DNA of 64,000 nucleotides from an uncultured Bacteroidales bacterium (GTDB lineage Bacteria; Bacteroidota; Bacteroidia; Bacteroidales; WCHB1-69): NCBI GenBank assembly GCA_946186495.1, contig CAMHNQ010000012.1, positions 1 to 64,000 of the forward strand, read 5' to 3'. Shown piece by piece: positions 15,918 to 23,204 of this stretch (position 1 is its first letter; each line of letters starts with the position of its first letter). The notes under the pieces were generated by a model. It saw only the letters and a program-made list of their open reading frames with translations, ran no database searches and was not told where the DNA came from. The position numbers and the translations under genes were made by a program.

Positions 15918-17528
15918 ATGACAAAGCATATTTTTGCACATTATAATGAAATTTTCCCGAAATACTGGAACGAGCCGGCCCTGACGGACTACAACGGCAC
16001 AGACAGCTACACGTTCAAGGAGGTGGCCGAAGAGGTCGCCAGGCTGAGAAACTACTTCCAGGCCATGGGCATCCGGCAGGGCGACAAGATTGCGCTCTGC
16101 GGCCGCAACTGCGCCAACTGGGCGGTATCCTATCTGGCGATAGCCTCCTACGGCGCGGTCATCGTGTCTGTGTTGCACGAATTTTCCGGCGAGGACATCG
16201 AAAAGCTGATCAACCATTCCGATGCGCGGATACTCATCGTGGGGCCGTACATCTGGAAGAACATGAAGGCCGACCACATGCCGGGGTTGGAGGCCATCGT
16301 CTCCCTCACCGACTTCTCCCTCATCGCCAGCAAACGCGAGGGCGTGGAAGTATCGAAAGCGCCCCTGGTGGTGGCGCAGAACAACCACATCTTCACCGTC
16401 CGCAGTCTTGACGACCTTCTGCTCATCAACTACACGTCCGGCTCCACCGGCTCCCCGAAAGGAGTGATGCTCACCTACCGGAACGTCTCGGCAAACATTG
16501 ACACCGGGCTGCGGTTCCTGCCTCCGGGAGGGCGGCAGACGGTCGTCTCGATGCTGCCTTTGGCACACATGTACGGGCAATTGGCCGAGTTCCTCTACCC
16601 GCTTGCCGACGGCTGCCACATCCATTTCCTGACCAAGTCCCCCACCCCGACCCTGCTGATGAAGGCCTTCGCGGACGTGAAGCCCTACATCATCGTCACC
16701 GTGCCGTTGGTCATCGAGAAGATCTGCAAGCGGGCGGTGATGCCCGCCTTGGAGAAGCCGGCCGTCCAGCGGCTGATGAAGATCCCGTTGCTACGCAAGT
16801 TCGTTGTCAGCACCATCCACAAAAAGCTGATGAAGGCCTTCGGCGGGCAGCTCAAGTATTTCATCGTGGGTGGAGCAGCCATCAACCCTGAAGTGGAGAA
16901 ACTCCTGCTGGGGGTCAAGTTCCCGCTCATCGTCGGCTACGGCATGACCGAGTGCGGGCCGCTCATCGGCGGCTGCTACGTCAACGAGTTCGTCCCTCGC
17001 TCCGGCGGCCACATCCTGCCCGGCAACGAAATCCGCATCGACTCCAAGGACCCCTACAACGAGGTCGGTGAAATCCTGGTGCACGGCGAGCACGTGATGC
17101 TCGGCTACTACAAAAACGACGAAGCCACCCGCGCCGCATTCACCGACGACGGATGGCTCCGCACCGGCGACCTCGGCCTGATTGACAAGAAACAGAACAT
17201 CTTCATCAAAGGGCGCAACAAGACCATGATCCTCGGCTCCTCCGGCCAGAACATCTACCCAGAAGAGATCGAGGGCAAGCTCAACGACATGGAGGGGGTG
17301 GTCGAATCTGTGGTGGTCGAACGCGAGGGCAAGCTCATCGCGCTGGTCTTCCCCGACTACGAGGGCGAACTCCGCTTCCGGCAGACCCTCCCCGAACTGA
17401 TGAAGGAGAACCTCCAGAAACTTAACGAAAGACTCCCGAAATACGCGCAGATCTTCAAGATAGAGCTGAAAAAGGACGAATTCGAGAAGACCCCGAAACG
17501 GTCCATCAAACGTTTTCTGTACAAGTAG
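15918..17528 (+). CDS. AMP-dependent (long-chain acyl) CoA ligase
   Basis: This is an ANL-superfamily adenylate-forming enzyme of 536 residues. The AMP-binding P-loop motif is NYTSGSTGSPKGVML near residue 170. VGYGMTECGPL and the hinge region GWLRTGDLGLIDKKQNIFIKGR follow. C-terminal FEKTPKRSIKRF carries the probable catalytic Lys. The family activates fatty acids to acyl-CoA through acyl-AMP at the inner face of the membrane. I chose ATG 15918 over TTG 15906. The gene stands alone between a terminator and the accessory island. Confidence 0.88.
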   Translation: MTKHIFAHYNEIFPKYWNEPALTDYNGTDSYTFKEVAEEVARLRNYFQAMGIRQGDKIALCGRNCANWAVSYLAIASYGAVIVSVLHEFSGEDIEKLINHSDARILIVGPYIWKNMKADHMPGLEAIVSLTDFSLIASKREGVEVSKAPLVVAQNNHIFTVRSLDDLLLINYTSGSTGSPKGVMLTYRNVSANIDTGLRFLPPGGRQTVVSMLPLAHMYGQLAEFLYPLADGCHIHFLTKSPTPTLLMKAFADVKPYIIVTVPLVIEKICKRAVMPALEKPAVQRLMKIPLLRKFVVSTIHKKLMKAFGGQLKYFIVGGAAINPEVEKLLLGVKFPLIVGYGMTECGPLIGGCYVNEFVPRSGGHILPGNEIRIDSKDPYNEVGEILVHGEHVMLGYYKNDEATRAAFTDDGWLRTGDLGLIDKKQNIFIKGRNKTMILGSSGQNIYPEEIEGKLNDMEGVVESVVVEREGKLIALVFPDYEGELRFRQTLPELMKENLQKLNERLPKYAQIFKIELKKDEFEKTPKRSIKRFLYK

Positions 17529-17529
17529 C

Positions 17530-17554
17530 TTCCCTGTACAGCTTGTTCAGGGAA
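17530..17554. terminator. Weak hairpin after the acyl-CoA ligase
   Basis: TTCCCTG and CAGGGAA form a 7-bp stem with an 11-nt loop directly after the stop codon. No T-tract follows. Confidence 0.35.
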
Positions 17555-17569
17555 ATTCATGAATGCCAT

Positions 17570-17714
17570 ATTTCTCACCCATTGTTTGTTGAAGTAGAAA
17601 ATCGCAAAAATAGGTGAAACATATGAGAAAAGCAAGTCGTTGCTAATTTACTTACTAACAATGACTTGCTGATTTATCAACAGTTAAAATTGAAGTTGGT
17701 TTACGGAATTAAAG
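17570..17714. repeat. Dispersed repeat, copy B
   Basis: This is the counterpart of 629-770 and ends exactly at the ATG of the small membrane protein. It contains an internal inverted repeat: GCAAGTCGTTG near 17632 and CAATGACTTGC near 17659, matching at 10 of 11 positions. On the minus strand it carries CCTATTTTTGCG, which includes a TATTTTTG -7-like box. Confidence 0.65.
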
Positions 17715-17960
17715 ATGAGCAAAAAACGAAAAAAAAGCGTCAAGCCGAAACCACGCCGAAGAAAAACGTATGCTCAGAAGCACCCTCTGGCCAATAGCGC
17801 GGCCTCTTCACCTCAAGAGGCAGAGAATGCGTGGTCAAGGATAATCTTTATAATCATTTTGATTGTCGCCATTGTTGGCCTATTGCTTTGCTTGATTCAA
17901 GGTGGCGGGAACACTTATGATTCCTATCCAGGAATGCCGTTTGGTATATCGTCAAAATAA
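17715..17960 (+). CDS. Small basic single-pass membrane protein
   Basis: The protein has 81 residues. A very basic N-terminus (MSKKRKKSVKPKPRRRKTYA) precedes one transmembrane helix (IIFIIILIVAIVGLLLCLI) and a short Gly-rich tail. I do not recognise a family. The positive-inside rule places the N-terminus in the cytoplasm. It starts at the right edge of repeat copy B, lies 47 nt upstream of the RHS module and opens the accessory island. Confidence 0.5.
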   Translation: MSKKRKKSVKPKPRRRKTYAQKHPLANSAASSPQEAENAWSRIIFIIILIVAIVGLLLCLIQGGGNTYDSYPGMPFGISSK

Positions 17961-17993
17961 TTAATTTCGAAAATCTTCCATAATTGAAAAATT

Positions 17994-18027
17994 CCTATCT
18001 TCGCGCCATGAACCGCACCGCCACATA
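17994..18027 (+). repeat. RHS-leader repeat, copy 1
   Basis: CCTATCTTCGCGCCATGAACCGCACCGCCACATA recurs at 19519 and 21850. It spans a TATCTTCG sequence one base away from the TAnnTTTG -7 consensus, then the start codon and the first codons of the RHS module (M-N-R-T-A-T-Y). Only this copy leads into an open frame. Confidence 0.8.
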
Positions 18028-18916
18028 CCCGCCAAAATCCTCCCGTCCCTACATGGGGGGTTACCGGCACTTCTTCAACGGGCAGGAGGGCGACGGAGAG
18101 GTCTATGGGTCAGGCGGTTTGGCGGGGTATGAGTTCCGGCAGTATGACACGAGACTGGGACGTTGGTGGAACGTTGACCCCGTTTTCAAGGAGTACGAGA
18201 GCCCGTATGCGTGCTTCGCAGGGAACCCGGTGTGGTTTGCGGATCCGAAGGGAGATACGGTCATCGTGTATAACAATGATAGGGTTACGAAAAAATACAT
18301 AAAACGATATTTCAAGGAACATTTTGGAAGTTCGAAAATGTTCTGTTTTTCAAGCAATGGAATGCTTTTAGTAAAACAGAAAGAATTTGATCTGTTTTTT
18401 GACAATGCAAACCCTCAACAACAAATGCTATTAAGTGGACTACTTGTCGAAGCAATATCAACAACGACGAAAGTGCGAGTTTTAATAACTAAAACAAACC
18501 CAAATGTATGTTTTAGTAGGCAACCAATTGTTGGTTATGATGACAATGGGAATCCTACATACGGTGAAAAAGAACAATCTTTCATTTACACGCAATATTA
18601 TGGCGGTGGAGCTACTTCACGTGACCCAAAATTTGGGTATATCATAGGAATCTGCGACAAAGTAGCTAACGAGACACTTTGCTCTTCTGAATTAAACATA
18701 TTTGGAGTGCCCCACAATGAAGTTTTATATAATATTGAGACGGGAAGTGCCAGTTCCGCTTTCTTTCACGAATTGTTGGATGAGTTCTTGGATTATTACG
18801 TAAAGAGAATAATCACTCCTGAATCATTACCGACAGAAGAAGTTCAGTATCAAAATGCCGCTTTAGAGAACAAGAAATTACCTAAAAGAGACGGAAAAGA
18901 TCATGAAAGATTATAA
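18008..18916 (+). CDS. Orphan RHS C-terminal module with variable tip (putative effector)
   Basis: The protein has 302 residues from ATG 18008. Residues of about 18-85 match the end of an RHS/YD-repeat core (GYRHFFNGQEGDG, YEFRQYDTRLGRWWNVDP, NPVWFADPKGD), where full-length RHS proteins switch to a polymorphic tip. The rest of the RHS shell is absent. The tip of about 220 residues is AT-rich and unrecognised. It contains SSAFFHELLDEFLDYY near its end, resembling the HExxH helix of RHS-associated metallopeptidase tips, but with Asp in place of the second His. It may be a toxin cassette lacking a delivery shell, or a remnant. The downstream gene overlaps it by 14 nt. Confidence 0.65.
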   Translation: MNRTATYPPKSSRPYMGGYRHFFNGQEGDGEVYGSGGLAGYEFRQYDTRLGRWWNVDPVFKEYESPYACFAGNPVWFADPKGDTVIVYNNDRVTKKYIKRYFKEHFGSSKMFCFSSNGMLLVKQKEFDLFFDNANPQQQMLLSGLLVEAISTTTKVRVLITKTNPNVCFSRQPIVGYDDNGNPTYGEKEQSFIYTQYYGGGATSRDPKFGYIIGICDKVANETLCSSELNIFGVPHNEVLYNIETGSASSAFFHELLDEFLDYYVKRIITPESLPTEEVQYQNAALENKKLPKRDGKDHERL

Positions 18917-19436
18917 AAAAATATTATTTGTAGCTGCCGTTATCACGTTGTCTGTTCTCCCAAACTTGAATGCTCAAGACGAGTACATATTAGTTTTCAG
19001 AAATGTTGACAAAGCAACTTTTTGGTTGCCTATAAAGATCCCTCATCTCTCTTGTCGGGATTCCATAAATGATGAGTTGAGGTCTCGTATTAGGAATAAA
19101 ATAGATAGTTGCACAATACGAAAAGACACCCTTACTGTTTATTTTAATCCTGTGGGCCTAACCGTTTATTTAGACACTACTACTGCTCATTTCTATTTTG
19201 AACTAAGAGGAATGACAAATTTAAAACGTAATTTTTCCCTTTCCGTACCATCGTGTTGCACTATGCCATGTGATAGCATCAATACAATTGTGGTTGAGTC
19301 TTTTGTTACCCGATACACATTTGCAAAGAGAGGGAAGAGACGATACTTTTATGTTGGAGCGAAAAATATAGATATTGGTCTGGATTATATTAAAAAGCAC
19401 CAATTCAAAGTGGAATATACTTCTATCCGTTCATGA
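18903..19436 (+). CDS. Secreted protein downstream of RHS tip, possible immunity or partner protein
   Basis: The protein has 177 residues with a signal peptide (YKKILFVAAVITLSVLPNLNAQ). The mature part is beta-rich (EYILVFRNVDKATFWLPIKI, TVYFNPVGLTVYLDTTTAHF) with six cysteines, including CCTMPC. I recognise no family. It overlaps the RHS module by 14 nt and shares its low GC, so the two were probably acquired together. Position is that expected for an immunity protein. Export to the periplasm would suit protection against a toxin that acts there. This role is inference only. Confidence 0.5.
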   Translation: MKDYKKILFVAAVITLSVLPNLNAQDEYILVFRNVDKATFWLPIKIPHLSCRDSINDELRSRIRNKIDSCTIRKDTLTVYFNPVGLTVYLDTTTAHFYFELRGMTNLKRNFSLSVPSCCTMPCDSINTIVVESFVTRYTFAKRGKRRYFYVGAKNIDIGLDYIKKHQFKVEYTSIRS

Positions 19437-19507
19437 TACATAACTCGGAATGTTGTCCCAAGTTGTCCCTGTTGTCGTAAAAAAATATATCTTAATTGTC
19501 GCTCCAA

Positions 19508-19557
19508 CCCGAAAAAAACCTATCTTCGCGCCATGATCCGCACCGCCACATATAGAC
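19508..19557 (+). repeat. RHS-leader repeat, copy 2 (no RHS core attached)
   Basis: CCGAAAAAAACCTATCTTCG and the following CGCCATGATCCGCACCGCCACATATAGAC match copy 3 at 21839-21888 with one mismatch over the 45-nt core. The frame from its ATG stops after 20 codons, so the leader is present but the RHS body is not. Confidence 0.8.
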
Positions 19558-19566
19558 AAAAAAGTG

Positions 19567-19574
19567 TATCTTTG
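19567..19574 (+). promoter_or_regulatory. -7 element TATCTTTG for the DUF3791/DUF3990 trio
   Basis: TATCTTTG lies 37 nt before the ATG at 19611, immediately after leader copy 2. It fits a promoter for the three overlapping genes. Confidence 0.6.
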
Positions 19575-19610
19575 CCGAACTTAAGAAACGATTGAAATTG
19601 AGAGAATAAA

Positions 19611-19835
19611 ATGGAGAAAAAGCAACGTGACATATCGTATTTTTTGTCGTTTTGCGTGGAACAGTACAAGCACGCCAAAAAGTTGACGGGAAGGGAGGCA
19701 GTGGCACGGCTCGACCGATACGGTGTGCTTGATTATTTGGCTGAGAACTATGAGATACTGCACACTCAAAGCCATCAATGGATATTGGAAGATATTGACG
19801 AATTCATTCACATCAGACAAAAGCAGGCGTTATGA
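19611..19835 (+). CDS. DUF3791 domain protein (putative antitoxin-like partner)
   Basis: The protein has 74 residues. The pattern ISYFLSFCVEQYKHAKKLTG, then LDRYGVLDYLAENYEILHTQ and DDIDEFIHIR-like ending matches DUF3791, a small all-helical family found next to DUF3990 proteins in gut Bacteroidota and Firmicutes. Its function is not established. It overlaps the DUF3990 gene by 4 nt (ATGA), as toxin-antitoxin pairs often do. Confidence 0.75.
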   Translation: MEKKQRDISYFLSFCVEQYKHAKKLTGREAVARLDRYGVLDYLAENYEILHTQSHQWILEDIDEFIHIRQKQAL

Positions 19836-20317
19836 CACTTTATCACGGGAGCTTGGAACAAGTTACGGCGCCGGAAATCAGGGTGCCGAACCGCACCTTG
19901 GATTATGGGGCGGGTTTTTATGCCACCACCTCATTCAAACAGGCGGAAGAATGGGTCCGCCGCCGTATGAGGGAGACGTTGTCGGACAAGGGATACGTGA
20001 ACGAATATGCCTTGGACACAGAATTGCTGGATCTCCTGAACTGCCTGTTCTTCGATTCCCCGACTGAGGATTGGCTCGACTTCGTGATGAGAAACCGCAC
20101 CGAAAGAAATTTCACCCACGACTACGATGTCGTTTACGGCCCCGTGGCCAACGACAAAGTCTATGCCGCGTTTGCACTTTATGAAGGCGGGCTGCTGAAC
20201 AAACAAAACCTGATTGCAGAGTTGCGAACCTACAAGTTAGTGGACCAGTACTTGTTCCATACGCCCAAAGCTTTGGAAACCATCACATTCATCAAAGCAA
20301 AAGAAATACTGTTATGA
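19832..20317 (+). CDS. DUF3990 domain protein (ADP-ribosyltransferase-like)
   Basis: The protein has 161 residues. MTLYHGSLEQ, GAGFYATTSFKQAEEWVRR and YDVVYGPVANDKVY match DUF3990, which has the appearance of a small ADP-ribosyltransferase fold: a His in YHGS, a GxGFYxT strand and acidic residues in FIKAKE near the C-terminus. It is flanked by two small genes with 4-nt ATGA overlaps on both sides. I infer a toxin role from fold and arrangement; the target is unknown. Confidence 0.75.
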   Translation: MTLYHGSLEQVTAPEIRVPNRTLDYGAGFYATTSFKQAEEWVRRRMRETLSDKGYVNEYALDTELLDLLNCLFFDSPTEDWLDFVMRNRTERNFTHDYDVVYGPVANDKVYAAFALYEGGLLNKQNLIAELRTYKLVDQYLFHTPKALETITFIKAKEILL

Positions 20318-20538
20318 CCGATATCACACAAGACAACCTATACCTTTTGCTACCCTCCAAAGTGAGCCGGATAGCCGAGATGCTGTCTGAGGACACCGGC
20401 GCAAGTGTAGTGGATGCTCTCCGCCGCGTTTATAATTCAGAACTATACCGTAAACTGGAAGTCGAAGAGACCAAACTTTGGCATGAAGGGCCAGTTGCGC
20501 TTTATGAGGAGATATTCACTGAAAACAATCCGGTATGA
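20314..20538 (+). CDS. Small protein, third member of the DUF3791/DUF3990 trio
   Basis: The protein has 74 residues, predicted helical (LLLPSKVSRIAEMLSEDTG, DALRRVYNSELYRKLEVEET, YEEIFTE). It is similar in size and style to DUF3791 but I cannot place it firmly. It overlaps the DUF3990 gene by ATGA, so all three genes are probably translated together. It may be the second half of the antidote or a DNA-binding regulator. Its stop overlaps the first ATG of the decayed RHS region. Confidence 0.6.
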   Translation: MTDITQDNLYLLLPSKVSRIAEMLSEDTGASVVDALRRVYNSELYRKLEVEETKLWHEGPVALYEEIFTENNPV

Positions 20539-20751
20539 GAACGGGCTGCCATCTATTCGATTATACAGTTCTACCCCCCGTCCCTACACGGGGGGGGGTA
20601 TCGGTACTTCTTCAACGGGCAGGAAGCTGATAGAGAGGTGCTTGGAGAAGGGGTTCTGCACGCCTTCGAGTACCGTATGCACGACACGAGGATTGGGAGA
20701 TTTTGGAGCGTGGATCCGTTGGCGGGAAAGATCAAGGACTTGAGGCATTAG
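20539..20751 (+). pseudogene. Decayed RHS core fragment with G9 tract
   Basis: PRPYTGG is encoded in one frame, then after nine G residues (20590-20598) the matching continuation YFFNGQEADREVLGEG, FEYRMHDTRIGRFWSVDPL appears in another frame and ends at TAG 20749-20751. The intact copy at 18050 reads RPYMGGYRHFFNGQE with a G6 run. Seven or ten G would restore the frame here. No toxin tip follows VDPL; only AGKIKDLRH remains. It may be a dead remnant or a slipped-strand switch. Confidence 0.75.
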
Positions 20752-20837
20752 ACTTAAAATAGGGATATAAAACATTATTTTGTATTATTGGAGTTTATGT
20801 TTCAACAACTATCTCTTTATTATCAATCCATTTAAAA

Positions 20838-21158
20838 ATGAATACAGTAATAAATGTGTCAATCATCTTAGCTGTCGTTATTATGCAATTCGACAATCTA
20901 ATTGTGTGTTATAAAGCAACTGATTTAATACAAAATGAAAATTACGATTTATATAAACACTATAAAGGCCCCTATAGTTTGTTCAAGAAAAAGCGTCTTG
21001 TACTCAATTCCATTTGGTTTACAAAAAAAGATCGTGATAAACTCTCATTCGAATGCAAAAGATTATTTTTACGACAACGAATAGACTTTATAGGTTCTGT
21101 TTTTCTGGTTATTATATGGATTGTATCAATTATAATCCATATTTCGAAAATCGGATAA
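20838..21158 (+). CDS. Hypothetical two-helix membrane protein
   Basis: The protein has 106 residues and is AT-rich. A hydrophobic N-terminus (VINVSIILAVVIMQF) and a C-terminal helix (FIGSVFLVIIWIVSIIIHI) flank a basic middle (SLFKKKRLVLNSIWFTKKDRDK). The frame stays open for 25 codons upstream (LFCIIGVYVSTTISLL, hydrophobic) without an ATG, so the true N-terminus may have been lost at the junction with the RHS remnant. No family recognised. Small membrane proteins after RHS tips can be immunity proteins; that is inference. Confidence 0.45.
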   Translation: MNTVINVSIILAVVIMQFDNLIVCYKATDLIQNENYDLYKHYKGPYSLFKKKRLVLNSIWFTKKDRDKLSFECKRLFLRQRIDFIGSVFLVIIWIVSIIIHISKIG

Positions 21159-21175
21159 TTCAAGGCACAAAGAAA

Positions 21176-21835
21176 ATGAAGAGTCAGATGAATCACAAAA
21201 AGGTCAATAAATATGCTTTATATGGGGCGATAGTTAGTCTTAACCTGTTGTTGTCATGTGGCTCGTCCAATAATCAAGACCTCTATCATTCGACATCAGA
21301 CACTCTCGGAAGGAAAATAGAGGATTGTGACCTTGAAGACACAGCACAAGCACACTTGCCATACTTGATGCCTATTGACAGTTTTTGAGCTTATTATGAT
21401 GCTAATTGTACAACTTCAGGACGATGCAACAGACCCGATATCTTTGATGACGACAGCAGTAAAAACTTGTCATACGGCTTTTATACGGTATTGGACTCTC
21501 GTTTAAGTTCCATGCCGCCTATAGTTGCAGATATTATTGTCTCCTATCGAAAGAACAAGCCTTGGAGGAGTTCGGACACTACGCAAAAAATCAGAGTTAT
21601 TCACGTAAAGGACAGACTGTTTCTTCTGCCGATTGCTTCTTTCCATGTTGGAGATCATGTCTGTTGTATAAAAGATAAGTCGGCGTGCAAAACAGAAAAC
21701 TATTATTGCTTCTCAGATGAAAAATATTGTTATGTGGTTGTATCCCATTATGACACCATACAACATTTTTTTGTATTTCCTCCTGACTTGGCATGCGACT
21801 GGACCCGAATCTTGAAATTTGTCAAAACCCAATAA
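21176..21835 (+). pseudogene. Lipoprotein ORF split by an in-frame TGA
   Basis: ATG 21176 opens MKSQMNHKKVNKYALYGAIVSLNLLLSC, a lipoprotein signal, and runs to TGA at 21386-21388 after 70 codons. The same frame then continues without another stop to 21835 (AYYDANCTTSGRCNRPDIFD, then YGFYTVLDSRLSSMPPIVAD and on). The whole would be a 219-residue lipoprotein. TGA ends other genes here (for example 11582), so it is a real stop. This is most simply a nonsense-inactivated gene. Two separate genes is the alternative, but the second part lacks a good start. Confidence 0.65.
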
Positions 21836-21838
21836 AAT

Positions 21839-21888
21839 CCCGAAAAAAACCTATCTTCGCGCCATGATCCGCACAGCCACATATAGAC
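21839..21888 (+). repeat. RHS-leader repeat, copy 3 (no RHS core attached)
   Basis: It shares CCGAAAAAAACCTATCTTCG and the following CGCCATGATCCGCACAGCCACATATAGAC with copy 2. The frame from its ATG stops after 16 codons. It begins 3 nt after the stop of the split lipoprotein. Confidence 0.8.
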
Positions 21889-21895
21889 CTGATTT

Positions 21896-21938
21896 CCGCA
21901 AACCCCTCTTTTAGCCTCCGGCGGGTGCCCCAAGGCCG
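21896..21938. repeat. 43-bp dispersed repeat R2, copy a
   Basis: The sequence starting CCGCAAACCCC and containing TTAGCCTCCGGC matches 27743-27785 at 37 of 43 positions. It lies 36 nt upstream of the -7 element of the DUF819 transporter gene. Confidence 0.7.
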
Positions 21939-21973
21939 CGCGGTGGCGGCGCGGCGAAAGCACAAAAAAATCG

Positions 21974-21981
21974 TACTTTTG
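21974..21981 (+). promoter_or_regulatory. -7 element TACTTTTG for the DUF819 gene
   Basis: TACTTTTG lies 30 nt before the ATG at 22011. Confidence 0.6.
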
Positions 21982-22010
21982 CCACTTCAAATCATAAAAT
22001 AGAAACGCCT

Positions 22011-23183
22011 ATGGTCACAGTCCTAACTCTTATAGGATACCTTATTATCCCAATCATTATCATACTGTTATACAACAAGTTTGAATGGGCAAAGAAAATC
22101 GGGACGGTTATGATGGCGTATGGCATCGGCATCGTCTTGGCCCTGTCAGGCCTCCTGCCGACCGGCGCGGAACCTGCCGCAGAGTCGCTCTCCTCGCTTC
22201 AGAAAACGCTGATGAACGTCACGGTACCCTTGGCCATCCCGCTGATGCTCTTCAACTCCGACTTCAAGATGTGGGCACGGTCGCTGTCGAAGACGTTAGT
22301 GGTCTTAGTCGGCGGGCTGGTGTCCGTGGTTGTGGCGTTGGTGGCGGGCTACTACCTCTTCCGCAACGCCGCCATCCCACAGTTCAACCGCATCGCGGCG
22401 ATGATGACGGGCGTCTATACCGGCGGAACCATGAACTTCGCGGCCCTCGGCAACATGCTGAAGGTCGATCCGTCGCTCATCACCTTGACACTCACCTTCG
22501 AGGAAATCGTCACCTTTCCGTTCATCCTCTTCGTCGTGGCCGGGGGCTACAAGCTCTTCCGCAAGATCCTGCCCGCCAAGTCCGACAATCAGGACGAGGA
22601 GTCCGTGCAGACGTTCGACACCGGCGACTTCGAGAACTACACGGGGATGTTCAAGGCGGGGACTTTCGGCCGGATGATGCTTGCCCTGCTGCTCTCGGCC
22701 GGTATGCTGGCCGTTGGGGTCGGACTTTCGCTGCTCCTCACGAAAAAGCTCAACGAGCTCATCATCATCCTGACCATCACCACATTGGCCATCCTAGCCT
22801 CTTTCAGCCCGAAAGTGCGCAACCTTCCCAAGACCTTTGAATTAGGCATGTTCTTCATCCTGATATTCAGTGTGGTGGTCGCTTCACAGTTCAACATCCA
22901 CCAGATCGACCGTTCATCCATAAAAATCCTCTACTACATTCTCTTTGTGATGCTGTGTTCCATCTCCCTGCACCTCGTCATCTGCAGGATTTTCAAGGTG
23001 GAGGGCGACCTGTTCACGGTCGGAATCACCAGCTTGCTGTGCTCTCCGCCGTTCGTCCCGCCCATCGTGGAGGCCATGGGCAACCGCAAGGTGCTGCTCA
23101 GCGGCATCGTCACCGGTTTGGCCGGCTATGCCATCGGCAACTATCTCGGCATCCTGGTCGCCTGGATATTGGGGGTGTTCTGA
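22011..23183 (+). CDS. DUF819 family integral membrane protein
   Basis: The protein has 390 residues with about ten hydrophobic helices. MTGVYTGGTMNFAALGNML near residue 130 and TSLLCSPPFVPPIVEAMGNR near residue 345 are the two conserved re-entrant-like signatures of DUF819 (YjcL-like), a family of presumed transporters with a two-repeat architecture like bile-acid/sodium symporters. The substrate is unknown. It has its own promoter and converges with the fucosidase gene, whose end is 21 nt away. Confidence 0.8.
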   Translation: MVTVLTLIGYLIIPIIIILLYNKFEWAKKIGTVMMAYGIGIVLALSGLLPTGAEPAAESLSSLQKTLMNVTVPLAIPLMLFNSDFKMWARSLSKTLVVLVGGLVSVVVALVAGYYLFRNAAIPQFNRIAAMMTGVYTGGTMNFAALGNMLKVDPSLITLTLTFEEIVTFPFILFVVAGGYKLFRKILPAKSDNQDEESVQTFDTGDFENYTGMFKAGTFGRMMLALLLSAGMLAVGVGLSLLLTKKLNELIIILTITTLAILASFSPKVRNLPKTFELGMFFILIFSVVVASQFNIHQIDRSSIKILYYILFVMLCSISLHLVICRIFKVEGDLFTVGITSLLCSPPFVPPIVEAMGNRKVLLSGIVTGLAGYAIGNYLGILVAWILGVF

Positions 23184-23204
23184 CCTCGAGACTTCCAATT
23201 GCGC

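Noticed and set aside
21386-21388. TGA as a sense codon (recoded genetic code or selenocysteine)
   Set aside because: TGA ends the YrdC, PanB and other intact genes in this window, and no selenocysteine insertion hairpin is evident. A nonsense mutation is simpler.
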